A DNA stretch of 64,000 nt from Bizionia argentinensis JUB59 (lineage in GTDB: Bacteria; Bacteroidota; Bacteroidia; Flavobacteriales; Flavobacteriaceae): contig NZ_AFXZ01000036.1 of the NCBI RefSeq assembly GCF_000224335.1, positions 42,006 to 106,005 on the forward strand, read 5' to 3'. The notes beneath the pieces are model-generated. The model made no database searches. It was not told where the DNA came from and worked only from the letters and a program-made list of their open reading frames with translations. Below, one piece after another: positions 44,914-54,691 of the stretch. The translations under genes and the position numbers were made by a program. Positions within the stretch are counted from its first letter, which is position 1. Each line of letters starts with the position of its first letter.

Positions 44914-46989
44914 ATGAAAAATCCCCTAAAATTACTAATTTTATCCTTGATGTTTGTAGGAGTTGGTTTCGCCCAAGAGCGAAATTGTGCTACTATGGAT
45001 AACTTGGAACATCGAAAAAATGAAGATCCCGGTCTTGAACAAAGAATGTCTCAAATTGAGGCTTATACCCAAAATAAAGTTAAAAGTCTGGAACAGAATA
45101 AAATTACTGGTTCTATTGTTACAATTCCAGTAGTTGTGCACGTTATTTATTCTAACTCCAATGAGAATATTAGTGAAGCTCAAATTTTATCTCAAATACA
45201 AGTGCTGAATGATGATTTTAGAAGACTGAATTCAGACGCAAACAATACTTGGTCGCAAGCGGCAGACACTCAAATTCAGTTTTGTATGGCCACTGTAGAT
45301 CCTAATGGTAACCCAACCAATGGGATTACTAGAAAATCAAGTTCAAAAACATCATGGGGAACCAGTGATGCTATGAAAAAATCATCACAAGGTGGTGTAA
45401 ACCCTTGGAATACATCTCAATATTTAAACATGTGGGTTTGCAATATTGGTGGTGGAATTCTGGGCTATGCTCAATTTCCAGGCGGAAATGCTGCTACAGA
45501 TGGTGTGGTTATGGGACCTAGTTATTTTGGAAGTAAAAATGGTGGATCTGGATTTTATTTATCTGCACCTTTTAATTTAGGAAGAACAACGACACACGAA
45601 GTTGGACATTTCTTTAACCTGCGTCATATATGGGGCGATGGTGGATGCTCGGTTGACGATTACGTTACCGATACGCCAACGTCTGGTGGTGCAAATTACG
45701 GTTGTGCTACCGGTGCTGTATCATGTGGAACTGTAGATATGGTTCAAAACTATATGGATTATAGTGACGATGGCTGTATGAATTTATTTACACAAGGACA
45801 AAAAAACAGAATGCGTGCTTCTGTACTTCCAGGAGGCTCTAGAGCTAGTTTAGGTGCTTCAACAAAATGTAATGGCGGAGGAAGTACACCTACTTGTTCA
45901 GATGGTGTTCAAAATGGAGATGAAACAGGCGTTGACTGTGGTGGATCTTCTTGTGCTCCATGTCAGACAGGTACTCAGTATTGTAACTCTAAAGGAAAGA
46001 GTGTAAGTGATGAGTATATTTCTAGAGTTCAGTTAGGTACTATAAATAAAACGTCTGGTGCACAATCGTATTCAAACTTTACAGGTACCTCAACCGATTT
46101 ATCAAAAGGAAATAACTATTCATTATCGGTAACACCTACTTGGTCTGGATCTGCATATAACGAAGGTTATGCCATGTGGATTGATTATAATCAAGATGGT
46201 GATTTTACAGATCCAGGAGAACAAGTCTGGACAAAATCGGCATCTAAAACAACGCCAGTAAGTGGGAGTTTTACAGTTCCTTCATCGGCGCTTAGTGGTG
46301 AAACTAGAATGCGTGTATCCATGAAGTACAATGCTATTCCAACGTCATGTGAAACCTTTAGTTACGGTGAAGTTGAAGATTATACGGTAAATATTGTAAA
46401 TGGCGGAAGTTCTGGTGGTAATACAACAGTTCAATTAACTTTAAAATTTGACAATTATCCAGAAGAAACATCATGGTCTATTCTTGATGGCAGTACTACA
46501 GTTGCTTCAGGAGGCACATATGGTTCGCAACCAGATGGTTCTACTTTGAATATTAATGTAGATTTATCTGCTGGTTGTTATTCATTGGTTGTTAAAGATG
46601 TTTATGGAGATGGTTTCTGTTGTTCATATGGAAATGGATCTTATACCTTAAAAGACGGAGGAACAACACTAGCTAGTGGTGGTTCTTTTGGTAGCTCTGA
46701 AACAACTAATTTCTGTGTTGGCGGCGCTTCAAGATCTTTTGAAAACGTAACCACGACATCTAATGATGATTTATTTAAATTATATCCTAATCCAGCAAAA
46801 CAAGCAATTTCAGTATCCTTAAATGGATTAGTAGCACAAAGTTACCAGGTAAGTAATATGCTTGGACAAATAGTGTTAAAAGGTGCTTTTTCGGAGACTA
46901 TTGATGTTTCTGAATTGAAAAATGGTATGTATTTAATTCAGTTAAATATTGGAGAGAAAACAAAAGTGAAGCGATTTATTAAAGAATAA
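44914..46989 (+). CDS. Secreted M43 zinc metalloprotease with GEVED domain and T9SS tail
   Basis: 691 residues. Signal peptide (1-20, VGFAQ). M43 pappalysin-type catalytic domain (about 65-310) with HEVGHFFNLRH (His228, Glu229, His232, His238) and Met-turn NYMDYSDDGCM. After a Cys-rich linker (GDETGVDCGGSSCAPC) comes a GEVED domain (about 375-495, YGEVEDYTV), a beta-sandwich (500-605) and a C-terminal type IX secretion sorting domain (about 622-691, FKLYPNPA to KRFIKE). It should be exported through T9SS and attached to or released from the surface. Confidence 0.95.
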   Translation: MKNPLKLLILSLMFVGVGFAQERNCATMDNLEHRKNEDPGLEQRMSQIEAYTQNKVKSLEQNKITGSIVTIPVVVHVIYSNSNENISEAQILSQIQVLNDDFRRLNSDANNTWSQAADTQIQFCMATVDPNGNPTNGITRKSSSKTSWGTSDAMKKSSQGGVNPWNTSQYLNMWVCNIGGGILGYAQFPGGNAATDGVVMGPSYFGSKNGGSGFYLSAPFNLGRTTTHEVGHFFNLRHIWGDGGCSVDDYVTDTPTSGGANYGCATGAVSCGTVDMVQNYMDYSDDGCMNLFTQGQKNRMRASVLPGGSRASLGASTKCNGGGSTPTCSDGVQNGDETGVDCGGSSCAPCQTGTQYCNSKGKSVSDEYISRVQLGTINKTSGAQSYSNFTGTSTDLSKGNNYSLSVTPTWSGSAYNEGYAMWIDYNQDGDFTDPGEQVWTKSASKTTPVSGSFTVPSSALSGETRMRVSMKYNAIPTSCETFSYGEVEDYTVNIVNGGSSGGNTTVQLTLKFDNYPEETSWSILDGSTTVASGGTYGSQPDGSTLNINVDLSAGCYSLVVKDVYGDGFCCSYGNGSYTLKDGGTTLASGGSFGSSETTNFCVGGASRSFENVTTTSNDDLFKLYPNPAKQAISVSLNGLVAQSYQVSNMLGQIVLKGAFSETIDVSELKNGMYLIQLNIGEKTKVKRFIKE

Positions 46990-47014
46990 TGTTAGTTTAG
47001 TTAGTATCTAAAAG

Positions 47015-47041
47015 TCCGGAGTGAAAACTCCGGATTTTTTT
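47015..47041. terminator. Terminator between M43 protease and exonuclease genes
   Basis: TCCGGAG (47015-47021), 6-nt loop, CTCCGGA (47028-47034), then seven T. It lies between convergent genes. Confidence 0.85.
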
Positions 47042-47059
47042 ATGATATTACTTTATTTT

Positions 47060-47773
47060 TTAAATATGAACGATCTCACTGTCATGAAGCAATTCTTCAC
47101 CTCGAAGTCGCAAAAATATCTGCGCAACGGCAATGGTGTCTTTTTCGCAATAAATCATAATGCGATCTATATTCTTTTCTTCATAGAAAACGCGATAGAC
47201 CTCGCTACCATCAATATCATCTTTAGGCGATGGAATACCCAATACATTGGTTAACAATTTTAAAGAGGTATAGGTTTTATAATCTCCAAACTTCCATAAT
47301 TCCAACGTATCTAAATGTGGAACTTCCCATGGTTTTTTACCAAATAGGTTCAGTTTAGATGGCAATTCTATATTATGAATTATCATTCTGCGCGCTATGT
47401 AAGGGAAATCGAATTCTTTACCATTATGCGCACAAAGCAGATGTTTGTTTTCATTAAAATGCGAATTAATCAGATTTTTAAAATCTTTTAAAACAACAAT
47501 TTCTTCACCGTAAAACGAAGTAACTCTAAATTTCCGGATTTCGCCTTCCATTTTAAAATATCCTACGGATATGCAGACTATTTTCCCGAATTCGGCCCAA
47601 ATACCAGCACGATCGTAAAACTCTTCGGCTGTAAAATCATCCTTACGTTGGTAGTACGATTTGGCTTCCCAAAGTTGTTGCTTCGTTTCATCTAAATCTG
47701 AAAAATGCTTGTTTTCTGGTACGGTTTCAATGTCTAGAAATAGGATGTTTTCAAGATTTAGTTTTGCAATCAT
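47060..47773 (-). CDS. 3'-5' exonuclease, PolB-exonuclease-like
   Basis: 237 residues, RNase H-like fold of the DNA_pol_B_exo2 type (PF10108). Catalytic acids appear in ILFLDIETVPENKHF (DxE, residues 12-14), AHNGKEFDFPYIARRM and YCEKDTIAVAQIFLR. There is no polymerase domain. It probably trims single-stranded DNA ends in repair or replication; the exact role is unknown. It lies 3 nt after the serine hydrolase gene on the same strand, suggesting co-transcription. Confidence 0.9.
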   Translation of the reverse strand: MIAKLNLENILFLDIETVPENKHFSDLDETKQQLWEAKSYYQRKDDFTAEEFYDRAGIWAEFGKIVCISVGYFKMEGEIRKFRVTSFYGEEIVVLKDFKNLINSHFNENKHLLCAHNGKEFDFPYIARRMIIHNIELPSKLNLFGKKPWEVPHLDTLELWKFGDYKTYTSLKLLTNVLGIPSPKDDIDGSEVYRVFYEEKNIDRIMIYCEKDTIAVAQIFLRLRGEELLHDSEIVHI

Positions 47774-47776
47774 AGT

Positions 47777-48931
47777 TTAGTTGTTTTCAAGCATTTTATA
47801 AGCTTCTTCAATATAAGTTGATATATCTGGTGTAAACGTTGCTGCTTCATCACCAGGGCCTTTAGAATGACCTAGTCTAACGATTATTACGTTGTCATTT
47901 GGTTCTACAATAACATATTGTCCCAAGTGGCCGCGCATCATAAAAAACTCTTTTTCATCTATATTTTTTAACCAAAAACCGTAACCATATTCTGGACCTG
48001 TTTTAAAGCGTGGTTTAATAGATTTAGCCACAAAAGCAGAATCTAAAATTTGTTCGCCTTGCCATTTTCCATGATCTTTATAAAGTTTGCCTAAACGCGC
48101 AAAATCTTTGGCATTACTAGCTATACAACAATAGGCTTTAACCATATCGTGATCTTCACTGTCAACTTGCCAAAGCGTTTCGTTTTCAGATCCTAAAGGT
48201 TTCCAAAACGATTCAGTTAAATAATCATATAACTTTTTACCCGTGGCCTTTTCTATAACCATGGCTAGCATTTGAGTGTCACCACTAGAATATTTATAAG
48301 CTTGTCCTGGTTCTTCAACAACAGAAACGCGACTGATTACTTTATCCAAATCGTCGTGAAAATATGCACGTGTTGTAATGGATAAAGGTGAATAATAAGC
48401 TTCTTCCCAATCTGTTCCTGAAGCCATTGATGATAAATCGCCAACCGTTAATTTGTCTGCAAGTCCGCCTTTAAAATCTGGTAGAAAATCGCTAACTGGT
48501 TGATCTAAACTTTTAATATGACCTTGCATTAACGCTTTTCCTAGTAAAGCTGATACATAGCTTTTAGCCATAGAAAAAGAGTTCGCCTTGGAATTTTCAT
48601 TAAAGCCACCGTAGTAATTTTCAAACCAAATACTGTCGTTTTTAATAATTACGTAAGCAATTGTACCGTTTTCTTCGTTTATTTTTTCAAGAGTCTCTGT
48701 TTCTTTTACTCTGTTATAGTCTTGATGGTTTGGCCAAGGTTGAGGTGTGCCATTTGCAATAAGTTGATTATCGAATTGCTTATAATCTTCAAGATATGCT
48801 GTAGAATAGCCTTTAAAATAAATTGTTCGGATGGCTTTTAAAAGATAATCAGTATCTGTTATGTAAAGTGTAGCAATAATAAGCGCGAATACAATAACAG
48901 CCCATTTTAAAAGGGATTTTAGGAATTTCAT
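47777..48931 (-). CDS. Serine hydrolase, beta-lactamase class C family
   Basis: 384 residues with an N-terminal membrane helix (about 8-25, LLKWAVIVFALIIATLYI), then a PBP-like serine hydrolase fold. The nucleophile motif SxxK is SMAK (in NSFSMAKSYVSALLG), the second motif is YSS (AYKYSSGDTQML), and the third region reads MRGHLGQYV. Family members are esterases, peptidases or beta-lactamases; substrate is unknown. It faces the periplasm. Confidence 0.9.
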   Translation of the reverse strand: MKFLKSLLKWAVIVFALIIATLYITDTDYLLKAIRTIYFKGYSTAYLEDYKQFDNQLIANGTPQPWPNHQDYNRVKETETLEKINEENGTIAYVIIKNDSIWFENYYGGFNENSKANSFSMAKSYVSALLGKALMQGHIKSLDQPVSDFLPDFKGGLADKLTVGDLSSMASGTDWEEAYYSPLSITTRAYFHDDLDKVISRVSVVEEPGQAYKYSSGDTQMLAMVIEKATGKKLYDYLTESFWKPLGSENETLWQVDSEDHDMVKAYCCIASNAKDFARLGKLYKDHGKWQGEQILDSAFVAKSIKPRFKTGPEYGYGFWLKNIDEKEFFMMRGHLGQYVIVEPNDNVIIVRLGHSKGPGDEAATFTPDISTYIEEAYKMLENN

Positions 48932-49017
48932 GTCGTTTAGTTTAGAAAATTAAATATAAGAAATTAAATTGATGCTGGAGTAGCTTATACTATCAATAAA
49001 ATATGGTAGGAATTCGA

Positions 49018-49518
49018 CTAAAACAACAATTGTTGTTTATAAGGGTTCTCATGATCCAGCAACCATTTTTTACGATGCAAACCGCCAGCATAGCCTGTTA
49101 AACTGCCATCTGATCCAATAACCCGATGGCATGGAATTACAATCCAAAGTGGGTTTTTACCATTGGCATTGGCAACGGCACGAATGGCTTTTACATCACC
49201 AATAGTTTTTGAAAGTTCCAAATAGGAAACTGTTTTGCCATAAGGAATAGTGCTTAAAGCATCCCAAACTTTTTTTTGAAAAGCTGTGCCTTCTGGATTT
49301 AGTTTTAAATCGAACTGTTTCCGGCTGCCTTCAAAATACTCATTGAGCTGATACGCGCAGTCTTGAAGACATTCTGGAATAACATCGGTTATTTTTTCTC
49401 CTTCCGCTTCGGCAGGCAAGTCAGTATTTAATATAATAATAGATGAAATACCATCTGCATCACCTATTATTTTGATGTAACCTAAAGGTGAATTAATAAT
49501 GCAGATTTCTATTTCCAT
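49018..49518 (-). CDS. ogt: Methylated-DNA-protein-cysteine methyltransferase
   Basis: 166 residues. A suicide enzyme that takes the alkyl group from O6-alkylguanine. Active site VIPCHRVIGSDGSLTGYAGG with the acceptor Cys in PCHRV, preceded by the recognition helix region AIRAVANANGKNPLWI. No AdaA domain is fused, so it is the Ogt type. The start codon overlaps the end of the CNNM gene upstream by one base, so the two are coupled. Confidence 0.95.
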   Translation of the reverse strand: MEIEICIINSPLGYIKIIGDADGISSIIILNTDLPAEAEGEKITDVIPECLQDCAYQLNEYFEGSRKQFDLKLNPEGTAFQKKVWDALSTIPYGKTVSYLELSKTIGDVKAIRAVANANGKNPLWIVIPCHRVIGSDGSLTGYAGGLHRKKWLLDHENPYKQQLLF

Positions 49519-50603
49519 TAGTCCGTTGAATCTAGGTTGTCAATTATTCCAAGTCGCTTAGCGCGTGCTTCCCAACTACGTCGGGCTAAAAGTTGCAAAT
49601 CTGGAGTGTCATCGCTTTCATCCATAATTTCCATTCCCAGCAGGGTTTCTATAACATCTTCCATAGTAACTAATCCACTAACCGATCCGTATTCATCTAC
49701 TACCAAGGCCATGTGGTTTTTATTTTCTACAAGTTGATCAAACAACAATGGAATAGGGGTGCTTCTATTTATAATAATGATATCTCGTTTAATATCTGAA
49801 AGTAATTTAGCGCCATTTCCTAAAGCCATTTGTTTAAACACCTCGTCTTTTAGAACTAAACCGGTTATATTGTCTGTTTTAGTTGTGAAAACGGGAATTC
49901 TAGAATATTTTATATCGACATTCTTTTTAAAGAAAGCTTCAATGGTTTGGTTTTCATTTTCAATAGACATCACAGATCTGGGTGTCATCACGTCTTTGGC
50001 CAATATTTCTTTAAACGTTAACATGTTTCTAATCACTTTACTTTCCGATTTCTGAAAAACACCTTTTTCTTCAGCTAAATCCGTCATGGCTTGAAAATCT
50101 GCACGTGTTAAGATACTACCATGACCGCTATCGCCAATGAGTTTGGTGGTTAATCTTAATACCCATAAAATTCCAGTATATTTTAGTGGAAAGATTAATA
50201 TATTTAGGGTGGTTGCTGTAAAACCTACCAATGATTTCCAATACGATGCACCAATAGTTTTAGGAATAATTTCAGAAATAACCAGAATAAGCAAAGTCAT
50301 TATTGCCGATACAATCCCTACGGTATTAACACCAAGAACTTCAAATTTATAAGGTAATTTTTCAGCTTCAATACCAACCATCATAGCGCCTAAAGTGTGC
50401 GCAATGGTATTTAATGTAAGAATGGCAATTAATGGCTGATCGACATCATTTTTTAAGGCTTCTAATTTCAGGGCGTAGTCTTTTCCTTCTTGTTTTTTAA
50501 TATTTATAAATGTTGGGGTAACGCTTAATAATACGGCTTCCAAAATGGAGCATAGAAAAGAAAAGAAAATTGAAACGGTGGCCCAAAGAAGGAGTGTACT
50601 CAT
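49518..50603 (-). CDS. CNNM/CorC-family membrane protein with CBS pair
   Basis: 361 residues. N-terminal CNNM (DUF21) domain with four hydrophobic segments (about 1-165), followed by two CBS domains (about 200-330: DVMTPRSVMSIENEN and ALVVDEYGSVSGLVTMEDVIETLLG). There is no CorC_HlyC C-terminal domain. Relatives are involved in Mg2+ (or Co2+) efflux, with CBS domains binding adenine nucleotides. It is translationally coupled to ogt. Confidence 0.92.
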   Translation of the reverse strand: MSTLLLWATVSIFFSFLCSILEAVLLSVTPTFINIKKQEGKDYALKLEALKNDVDQPLIAILTLNTIAHTLGAMMVGIEAEKLPYKFEVLGVNTVGIVSAIMTLLILVISEIIPKTIGASYWKSLVGFTATTLNILIFPLKYTGILWVLRLTTKLIGDSGHGSILTRADFQAMTDLAEEKGVFQKSESKVIRNMLTFKEILAKDVMTPRSVMSIENENQTIEAFFKKNVDIKYSRIPVFTTKTDNITGLVLKDEVFKQMALGNGAKLLSDIKRDIIIINRSTPIPLLFDQLVENKNHMALVVDEYGSVSGLVTMEDVIETLLGMEIMDESDDTPDLQLLARRSWEARAKRLGIIDNLDSTD

Positions 50604-50727
50604 TAACGTATGATTTGTTTCTTGCTAATTTACAAAATCATATGGTTTTTTTAGAATTTTATAACTTCGATTCAATCCTCACAGTCCCAACTTTTATAGA
50701 TTGAGCCTGTAAGGTTTGATAAATTTC

Positions 50728-51720
50728 TTATTTATTCAGTAATATGGCTACATCTTTAGCGAAGTAAGATGCAATGATATCAGCCCCAGCACGTTTAATA
50801 GCCGTAATTTGCTCCATCATAACAGCATCGTGATCTAACCAACCTCTTTCTGATGCTGCTTTAAGCATCGCATATTCACCAGACACCTGATAAACAGCTA
50901 CTGGTACATCGACTGCGTTTTTAATTTCTCGAACAATATCCAAATAGCATAAACCTGGTTTGATCATGACAATATCTGCGCCTTCATCGATATCCATTTC
51001 GGTTTCACGAATGGCTTCAAAGCGATTGGCTGGATCCATTTGATAGCTATTTTTGTTTTTCGGAACATCAACCATATCAACGGGAGCAGAATCTAAAGCA
51101 TCACGGAAAGGGCCGTAAAATGCCGAAGCGTATTTTGCTGAATAACTTACAATTCCAGTATCGTAAAAACCTTCATCTTCAAAAGCTTCACGAATACTTA
51201 TAATCCGGCCATCCATCATATCACTTGGCGCTACAAAATGAGCGCCAGCACGTGCATGAGATAGACTCATTTCTGTTAAAACATCAACGCTTGCATCATT
51301 TAAAATGATCCCATTTTCTACAATACCATCATGTCCGTACGAAGAATATGGATCCATAGCCACATCGGTCATTACCAACATGTCTGGACAGGCATTTCTA
51401 ACGGTTTTAATAGCGCGTTGCATGAGGCCGTTTGGATTTATAGCCTCACTACCTTTATTGTCTTTTAAATTATCAGGTACTTTTACAAATAGTAAAACAG
51501 ATTTTAAGCCCAGGCTCCAAAGTTCCTTCACTTCCTTTTCTAGTAAGTCTAAACTGTAGCGGAAGTAATTTGGCATAGAAGCAATTTCCTCCTTAACACC
51601 TTTCCCTTCAACTACAAAAAGTGGGACTAAAAAATCGTTTGTTGTAATTATGTTTTCACGAACTAATGATCGAATAGCGTCGTTTGTTCTTAATCTTCTA
51701 TTTCTTTTTATTGGATACAT
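50728..51720 (-). CDS. hemB: Delta-aminolevulinic acid dehydratase (porphobilinogen synthase)
   Basis: Condenses two 5-aminolevulinates to porphobilinogen. 330 residues with both Schiff-base lysines (SYSAKYASAFYGPFRDA and VMIKPGLCYLD). At the metal site the cysteine triad of zinc enzymes is replaced: TDVAMDPYSSYGHDG has Asp/Ala/Asp, the pattern of magnesium-type ALADs such as that of Pseudomonas. It is the last gene of the minus-strand haem cluster. Confidence 0.97.
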   Translation of the reverse strand: MYPIKRNRRLRTNDAIRSLVRENIITTNDFLVPLFVVEGKGVKEEIASMPNYFRYSLDLLEKEVKELWSLGLKSVLLFVKVPDNLKDNKGSEAINPNGLMQRAIKTVRNACPDMLVMTDVAMDPYSSYGHDGIVENGIILNDASVDVLTEMSLSHARAGAHFVAPSDMMDGRIISIREAFEDEGFYDTGIVSYSAKYASAFYGPFRDALDSAPVDMVDVPKNKNSYQMDPANRFEAIRETEMDIDEGADIVMIKPGLCYLDIVREIKNAVDVPVAVYQVSGEYAMLKAASERGWLDHDAVMMEQITAIKRAGADIIASYFAKDVAILLNK

Positions 51721-51723
51721 TTT

Positions 51724-52116
51724 TTATTGATTTTTGGTATAACCTAAGTAATACCAGATTTCATTTTCTTTTATAAAAGCCGAATTTTCGTAAATAATAT
51801 CAGGCTTACCGTTTTCATTAAAATAAGCATTAAATGTTACGGTTCCTTCCTGGTCGCTCTTTAAACCTTTAGTCGTTTTTAGTATTTCTAGTTTTATCCA
51901 TACTACAGATTTTGCCCATTTTACAATAGCTTTTTCCTCTGAAATAGGTCTTGTAGAGCTATGATGGGTTTGCATTAAATAGTGACCATTAGCTAAAACA
52001 AACGCACTATATCTAGAACGCATAAGTTGTTCGGCTGTTTCTGTTTTTCCTTGGTTTAAATGAAAAACTTCACAGCAATCTTTATAGGTTTTAATATTTC
52101 CGCAATAACAATTCAT
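51724..52116 (-). CDS. YchJ-like SEC-C motif protein
   Basis: 130 residues. N-terminal SEC-C zinc motif (CYCGNIKTYKDCCEVFH), then the YchJ middle domain with RSRYSAFVLANGHYLMQTHHSSTRP-type residues, an NTF2-like fold. Function unknown. It lies 3 nt before hemB and 26 nt after hemF within the haem operon, so it is co-expressed with haem genes; that may be coincidental. Confidence 0.9.
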   Translation of the reverse strand: MNCYCGNIKTYKDCCEVFHLNQGKTETAEQLMRSRYSAFVLANGHYLMQTHHSSTRPISEEKAIVKWAKSVVWIKLEILKTTKGLKSDQEGTVTFNAYFNENGKPDIIYENSAFIKENEIWYYLGYTKNQ

Positions 52117-52142
52117 TAGGACACTAGATGGTTAAAGTTGTA

Positions 52143-53045
52143 CTACACCCAGTTTATAGGGTTTTGTAAAACTTGTATTAATTTCTCTTCGTCACTTCCT
52201 ACTTCTGGGTGGTGATCATAAACCCACTGTACATGCGGCGGCAAACTCATTAATATACTTTCTATTCGACCATTTGTTTTAAGTCCGAAAAGGGTGCCTT
52301 TATCATGTACTAAATTGAATTCTACATAACGGCCACGACGAATTTCTTGCCAAGTACGTTGTGCGTCTGTATAAGGTAATTCTTTTCTTTTTTCAACGAT
52401 GGGAACATAAGCTTCCAGAAAACTATCGCCAACTTCGGTTACAAAAGCATACCAGTTTTCCATACTCATATCTTCGGTTGCTTTACAGTAATCGAAAAAT
52501 AAACCGCCTAAACCACGACCTTCATCACGATGTGAATTCCAGAAATACTCATCACATCTGGCTTTATATTTTGGATAGAATTCTGGATTGTGTTTATCGC
52601 AAGCTGTTTTACAAGTAGTATGGAAGTGTTTTCCATCTTCTTCAAATAAATAATACGGCGTCAAATCTTGTCCGCCACCAAACCATTGGTCTACAATATT
52701 TCCTTCTTTATCATACATTTCAAAATAACGCCAGTTTGCGTGAACTGTTGGAACCATTGGGTTTGTTGGGTGCAATACCAAGCTTAATCCGCAGGCGAAA
52801 AAATCGGCGTCTTCTACACCAAAATATTTTTGCATACTGTCAGGTAATTTTCCATGAACGCCAGAAATATTAACGCCACCTTTTTCAAAAACATTACCAT
52901 TTTCTATAACGCGGGTTCTTCCACCACCGCCTTCTGGTCGGTCCCAAAGATCTTCTTGGAATTTAGATTTGCCGTCTATTTCTTCAAGTTTTGAGGTTAT
53001 GGTATCTTGTAAATCTTGTATGTATTGATAGAATTTATCTTTCAT
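52143..53045 (-). CDS. hemF: Coproporphyrinogen-III oxidase, aerobic
   Basis: Oxygen-dependent decarboxylation of coproporphyrinogen III to protoporphyrinogen IX. 300 residues; conserved blocks GGGGRTRV, NPMVPTVHANWRYFEMYD, WFGGGQDLTPYYLFEED and RRGRYVEFNLVHDKGT. It overlaps the GNAT gene upstream by 11 bases. Confidence 0.97.
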   Translation of the reverse strand: MKDKFYQYIQDLQDTITSKLEEIDGKSKFQEDLWDRPEGGGGRTRVIENGNVFEKGGVNISGVHGKLPDSMQKYFGVEDADFFACGLSLVLHPTNPMVPTVHANWRYFEMYDKEGNIVDQWFGGGQDLTPYYLFEEDGKHFHTTCKTACDKHNPEFYPKYKARCDEYFWNSHRDEGRGLGGLFFDYCKATEDMSMENWYAFVTEVGDSFLEAYVPIVEKRKELPYTDAQRTWQEIRRGRYVEFNLVHDKGTLFGLKTNGRIESILMSLPPHVQWVYDHHPEVGSDEEKLIQVLQNPINWV

Positions 53046-53571
53046 AATGTAATTCGTAAAGTTCCATGTCTAGGACATCATCTTCAGTAGCATGCTCGTT
53101 TTCCAAGGTTTTTATCCAGGTAAAACCATTCCTCAAGGCAATCTGAATACTTGGTAAATTAGATTTATGGATAATTATTTGTAGAGTTTCTAGTTTTAAT
53201 TCATTGAAAGCATACGCTTTTGCAGCTTTTATACTTCGGGTCATCCAGCCTTTTCCAGAATATCGCTGACCTAAACAATAGGCAAATTCACCCTGTTTTA
53301 AAACGGGATCTATATTTTTTAGAATAACTAAACCAGCCACATCACGAGAATCAATATCCTTTATTGCAAAGGTGAATTCTTCCTGATTTTTTAGCTTTTT
53401 GGTTTTTCGGCGAATGTAATTTTTAGAATCCGCTTCAGAAAGGTTTTCTGAAAGCGTTTTAGGTAAATATTGCTGAAACCGCCTTCCATTGGAAATCATT
53501 AACCTACTTAAGCTTTGCGCATCTCGTGGTTTTAGGACTTCCAATGAAAACGATTCAGTGTGTAATTTCAT
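53035..53571 (-). CDS. GNAT family N-acetyltransferase
   Basis: 178 residues, RimJ/RimL-like GNAT fold: FAYCLGQRYSGKGWMTRSIK is the acetyl-CoA-binding motif A region, and IIHKSNLPSIQIALRNGF the C-terminal motif B. Substrate unknown (protein N-terminus or small amine). It sits inside the haem operon between hemE and hemF, with an 11-base overlap to hemF. Confidence 0.9.
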   Translation of the reverse strand: MKLHTESFSLEVLKPRDAQSLSRLMISNGRRFQQYLPKTLSENLSEADSKNYIRRKTKKLKNQEEFTFAIKDIDSRDVAGLVILKNIDPVLKQGEFAYCLGQRYSGKGWMTRSIKAAKAYAFNELKLETLQIIIHKSNLPSIQIALRNGFTWIKTLENEHATEDDVLDMELYELHYER

Positions 53572-53579
53572 AATATAGT

Positions 53580-54608
53580 TTACTCACGATACTCTTTTAC
53601 AGCATCAATGAAAGCTTTAGCATTATCTGTAGGGATATTTGGTAAAATACCGTGACCAAGGTTTACGATATATTTATCCTTTCCGAAGTCGGTAATCATT
53701 TGATGTACCATTTTTTTAATTTCCGCTGGAGGCGAGAATAAACGCGTTGGATCAAAATTACCTTGTAGTGTAATGTTTCCTCCGGTTAAATAACGTGCAT
53801 TTTTAGGTGAACATGTCCAGTCGATACCCAAAGCAGATGCGCCAGATTTTGACATTTCATCCAAAGCGAACCAACAGCCTTTTCCAAAAGCAATAACTGG
53901 TGTTTCATCTTTTAAAGCATCAATTATCTGTTGCATATATTGCCATGAAAATTCTTGATAATCTACCGGTGATAACATACCACCCCAAGAATCGAAAAGC
54001 TGAACGGCATTAACGCCAGCTTTCACTTTCTGTTTTAAATACGCAATAGTTGTATCCGTAATTTTCTGAAGTAATTGGTGTGCAGCAATAGGATTTGTAA
54101 AACAAAATTCCTTGGCTTTATCAAAGTTTTTACTGCCTTGACCTTGTACACAATAACATAAAATAGTCCATGGTGAACCAGCAAAACCGATTAAAGGTAC
54201 CTCGTTATTTAGTTTTTCTTTAGTTTGCTTTATGGCTTGATAAACATAATCTAATTCCACTGTAACATCCGGTACAATTACATTATCCACATCTTTTTGT
54301 GTGCGAATAGGATTTGGTAAATACGGTCCGAAATTAGGTTTCATTTGAACCTCAATATTCATGGCCTGTGGAATAACTAAAATATCGCTAAATAGAATAG
54401 CCGCATCCATTCCGTAACGACGAATAGGTTGCACGGTAATTTCACTAGCTAAATCTGGTGTTCTACAACGTGTAAAGAAATCATATTTCTCTTTGATTTC
54501 CATGAATTCAGGTAAATAACGACCAGCTTGACGCATCATCCAAACTGGAGGACGGTCTACGGTTTCACCTTTTAATGCTCTTAAAAATAAATCGTTCTTG
54601 ATGCTCAT
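53580..54608 (-). CDS. hemE: Uroporphyrinogen decarboxylase
   Basis: Converts uroporphyrinogen III to coproporphyrinogen III. 342 residues with the N-terminal signature [17 protein letters not shown], the RCRTPDLA segment, GFAGSPWTI and the C-terminal NLGHGILPN, all diagnostic. It lies between hemCD and the GNAT gene. Confidence 0.98.
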   Translation of the reverse strand: MSIKNDLFLRALKGETVDRPPVWMMRQAGRYLPEFMEIKEKYDFFTRCRTPDLASEITVQPIRRYGMDAAILFSDILVIPQAMNIEVQMKPNFGPYLPNPIRTQKDVDNVIVPDVTVELDYVYQAIKQTKEKLNNEVPLIGFAGSPWTILCYCVQGQGSKNFDKAKEFCFTNPIAAHQLLQKITDTTIAYLKQKVKAGVNAVQLFDSWGGMLSPVDYQEFSWQYMQQIIDALKDETPVIAFGKGCWFALDEMSKSGASALGIDWTCSPKNARYLTGGNITLQGNFDPTRLFSPPAEIKKMVHQMITDFGKDKYIVNLGHGILPNIPTDNAKAFIDAVKEYRE

Positions 54609-54691
54609 ATTGTATAGGTATTCCTAATATTGAAGGAATTTGTTTAATTTAACTTCTCTTTAGAATGATCGATTGGCCTGTTTTTTAGCCT

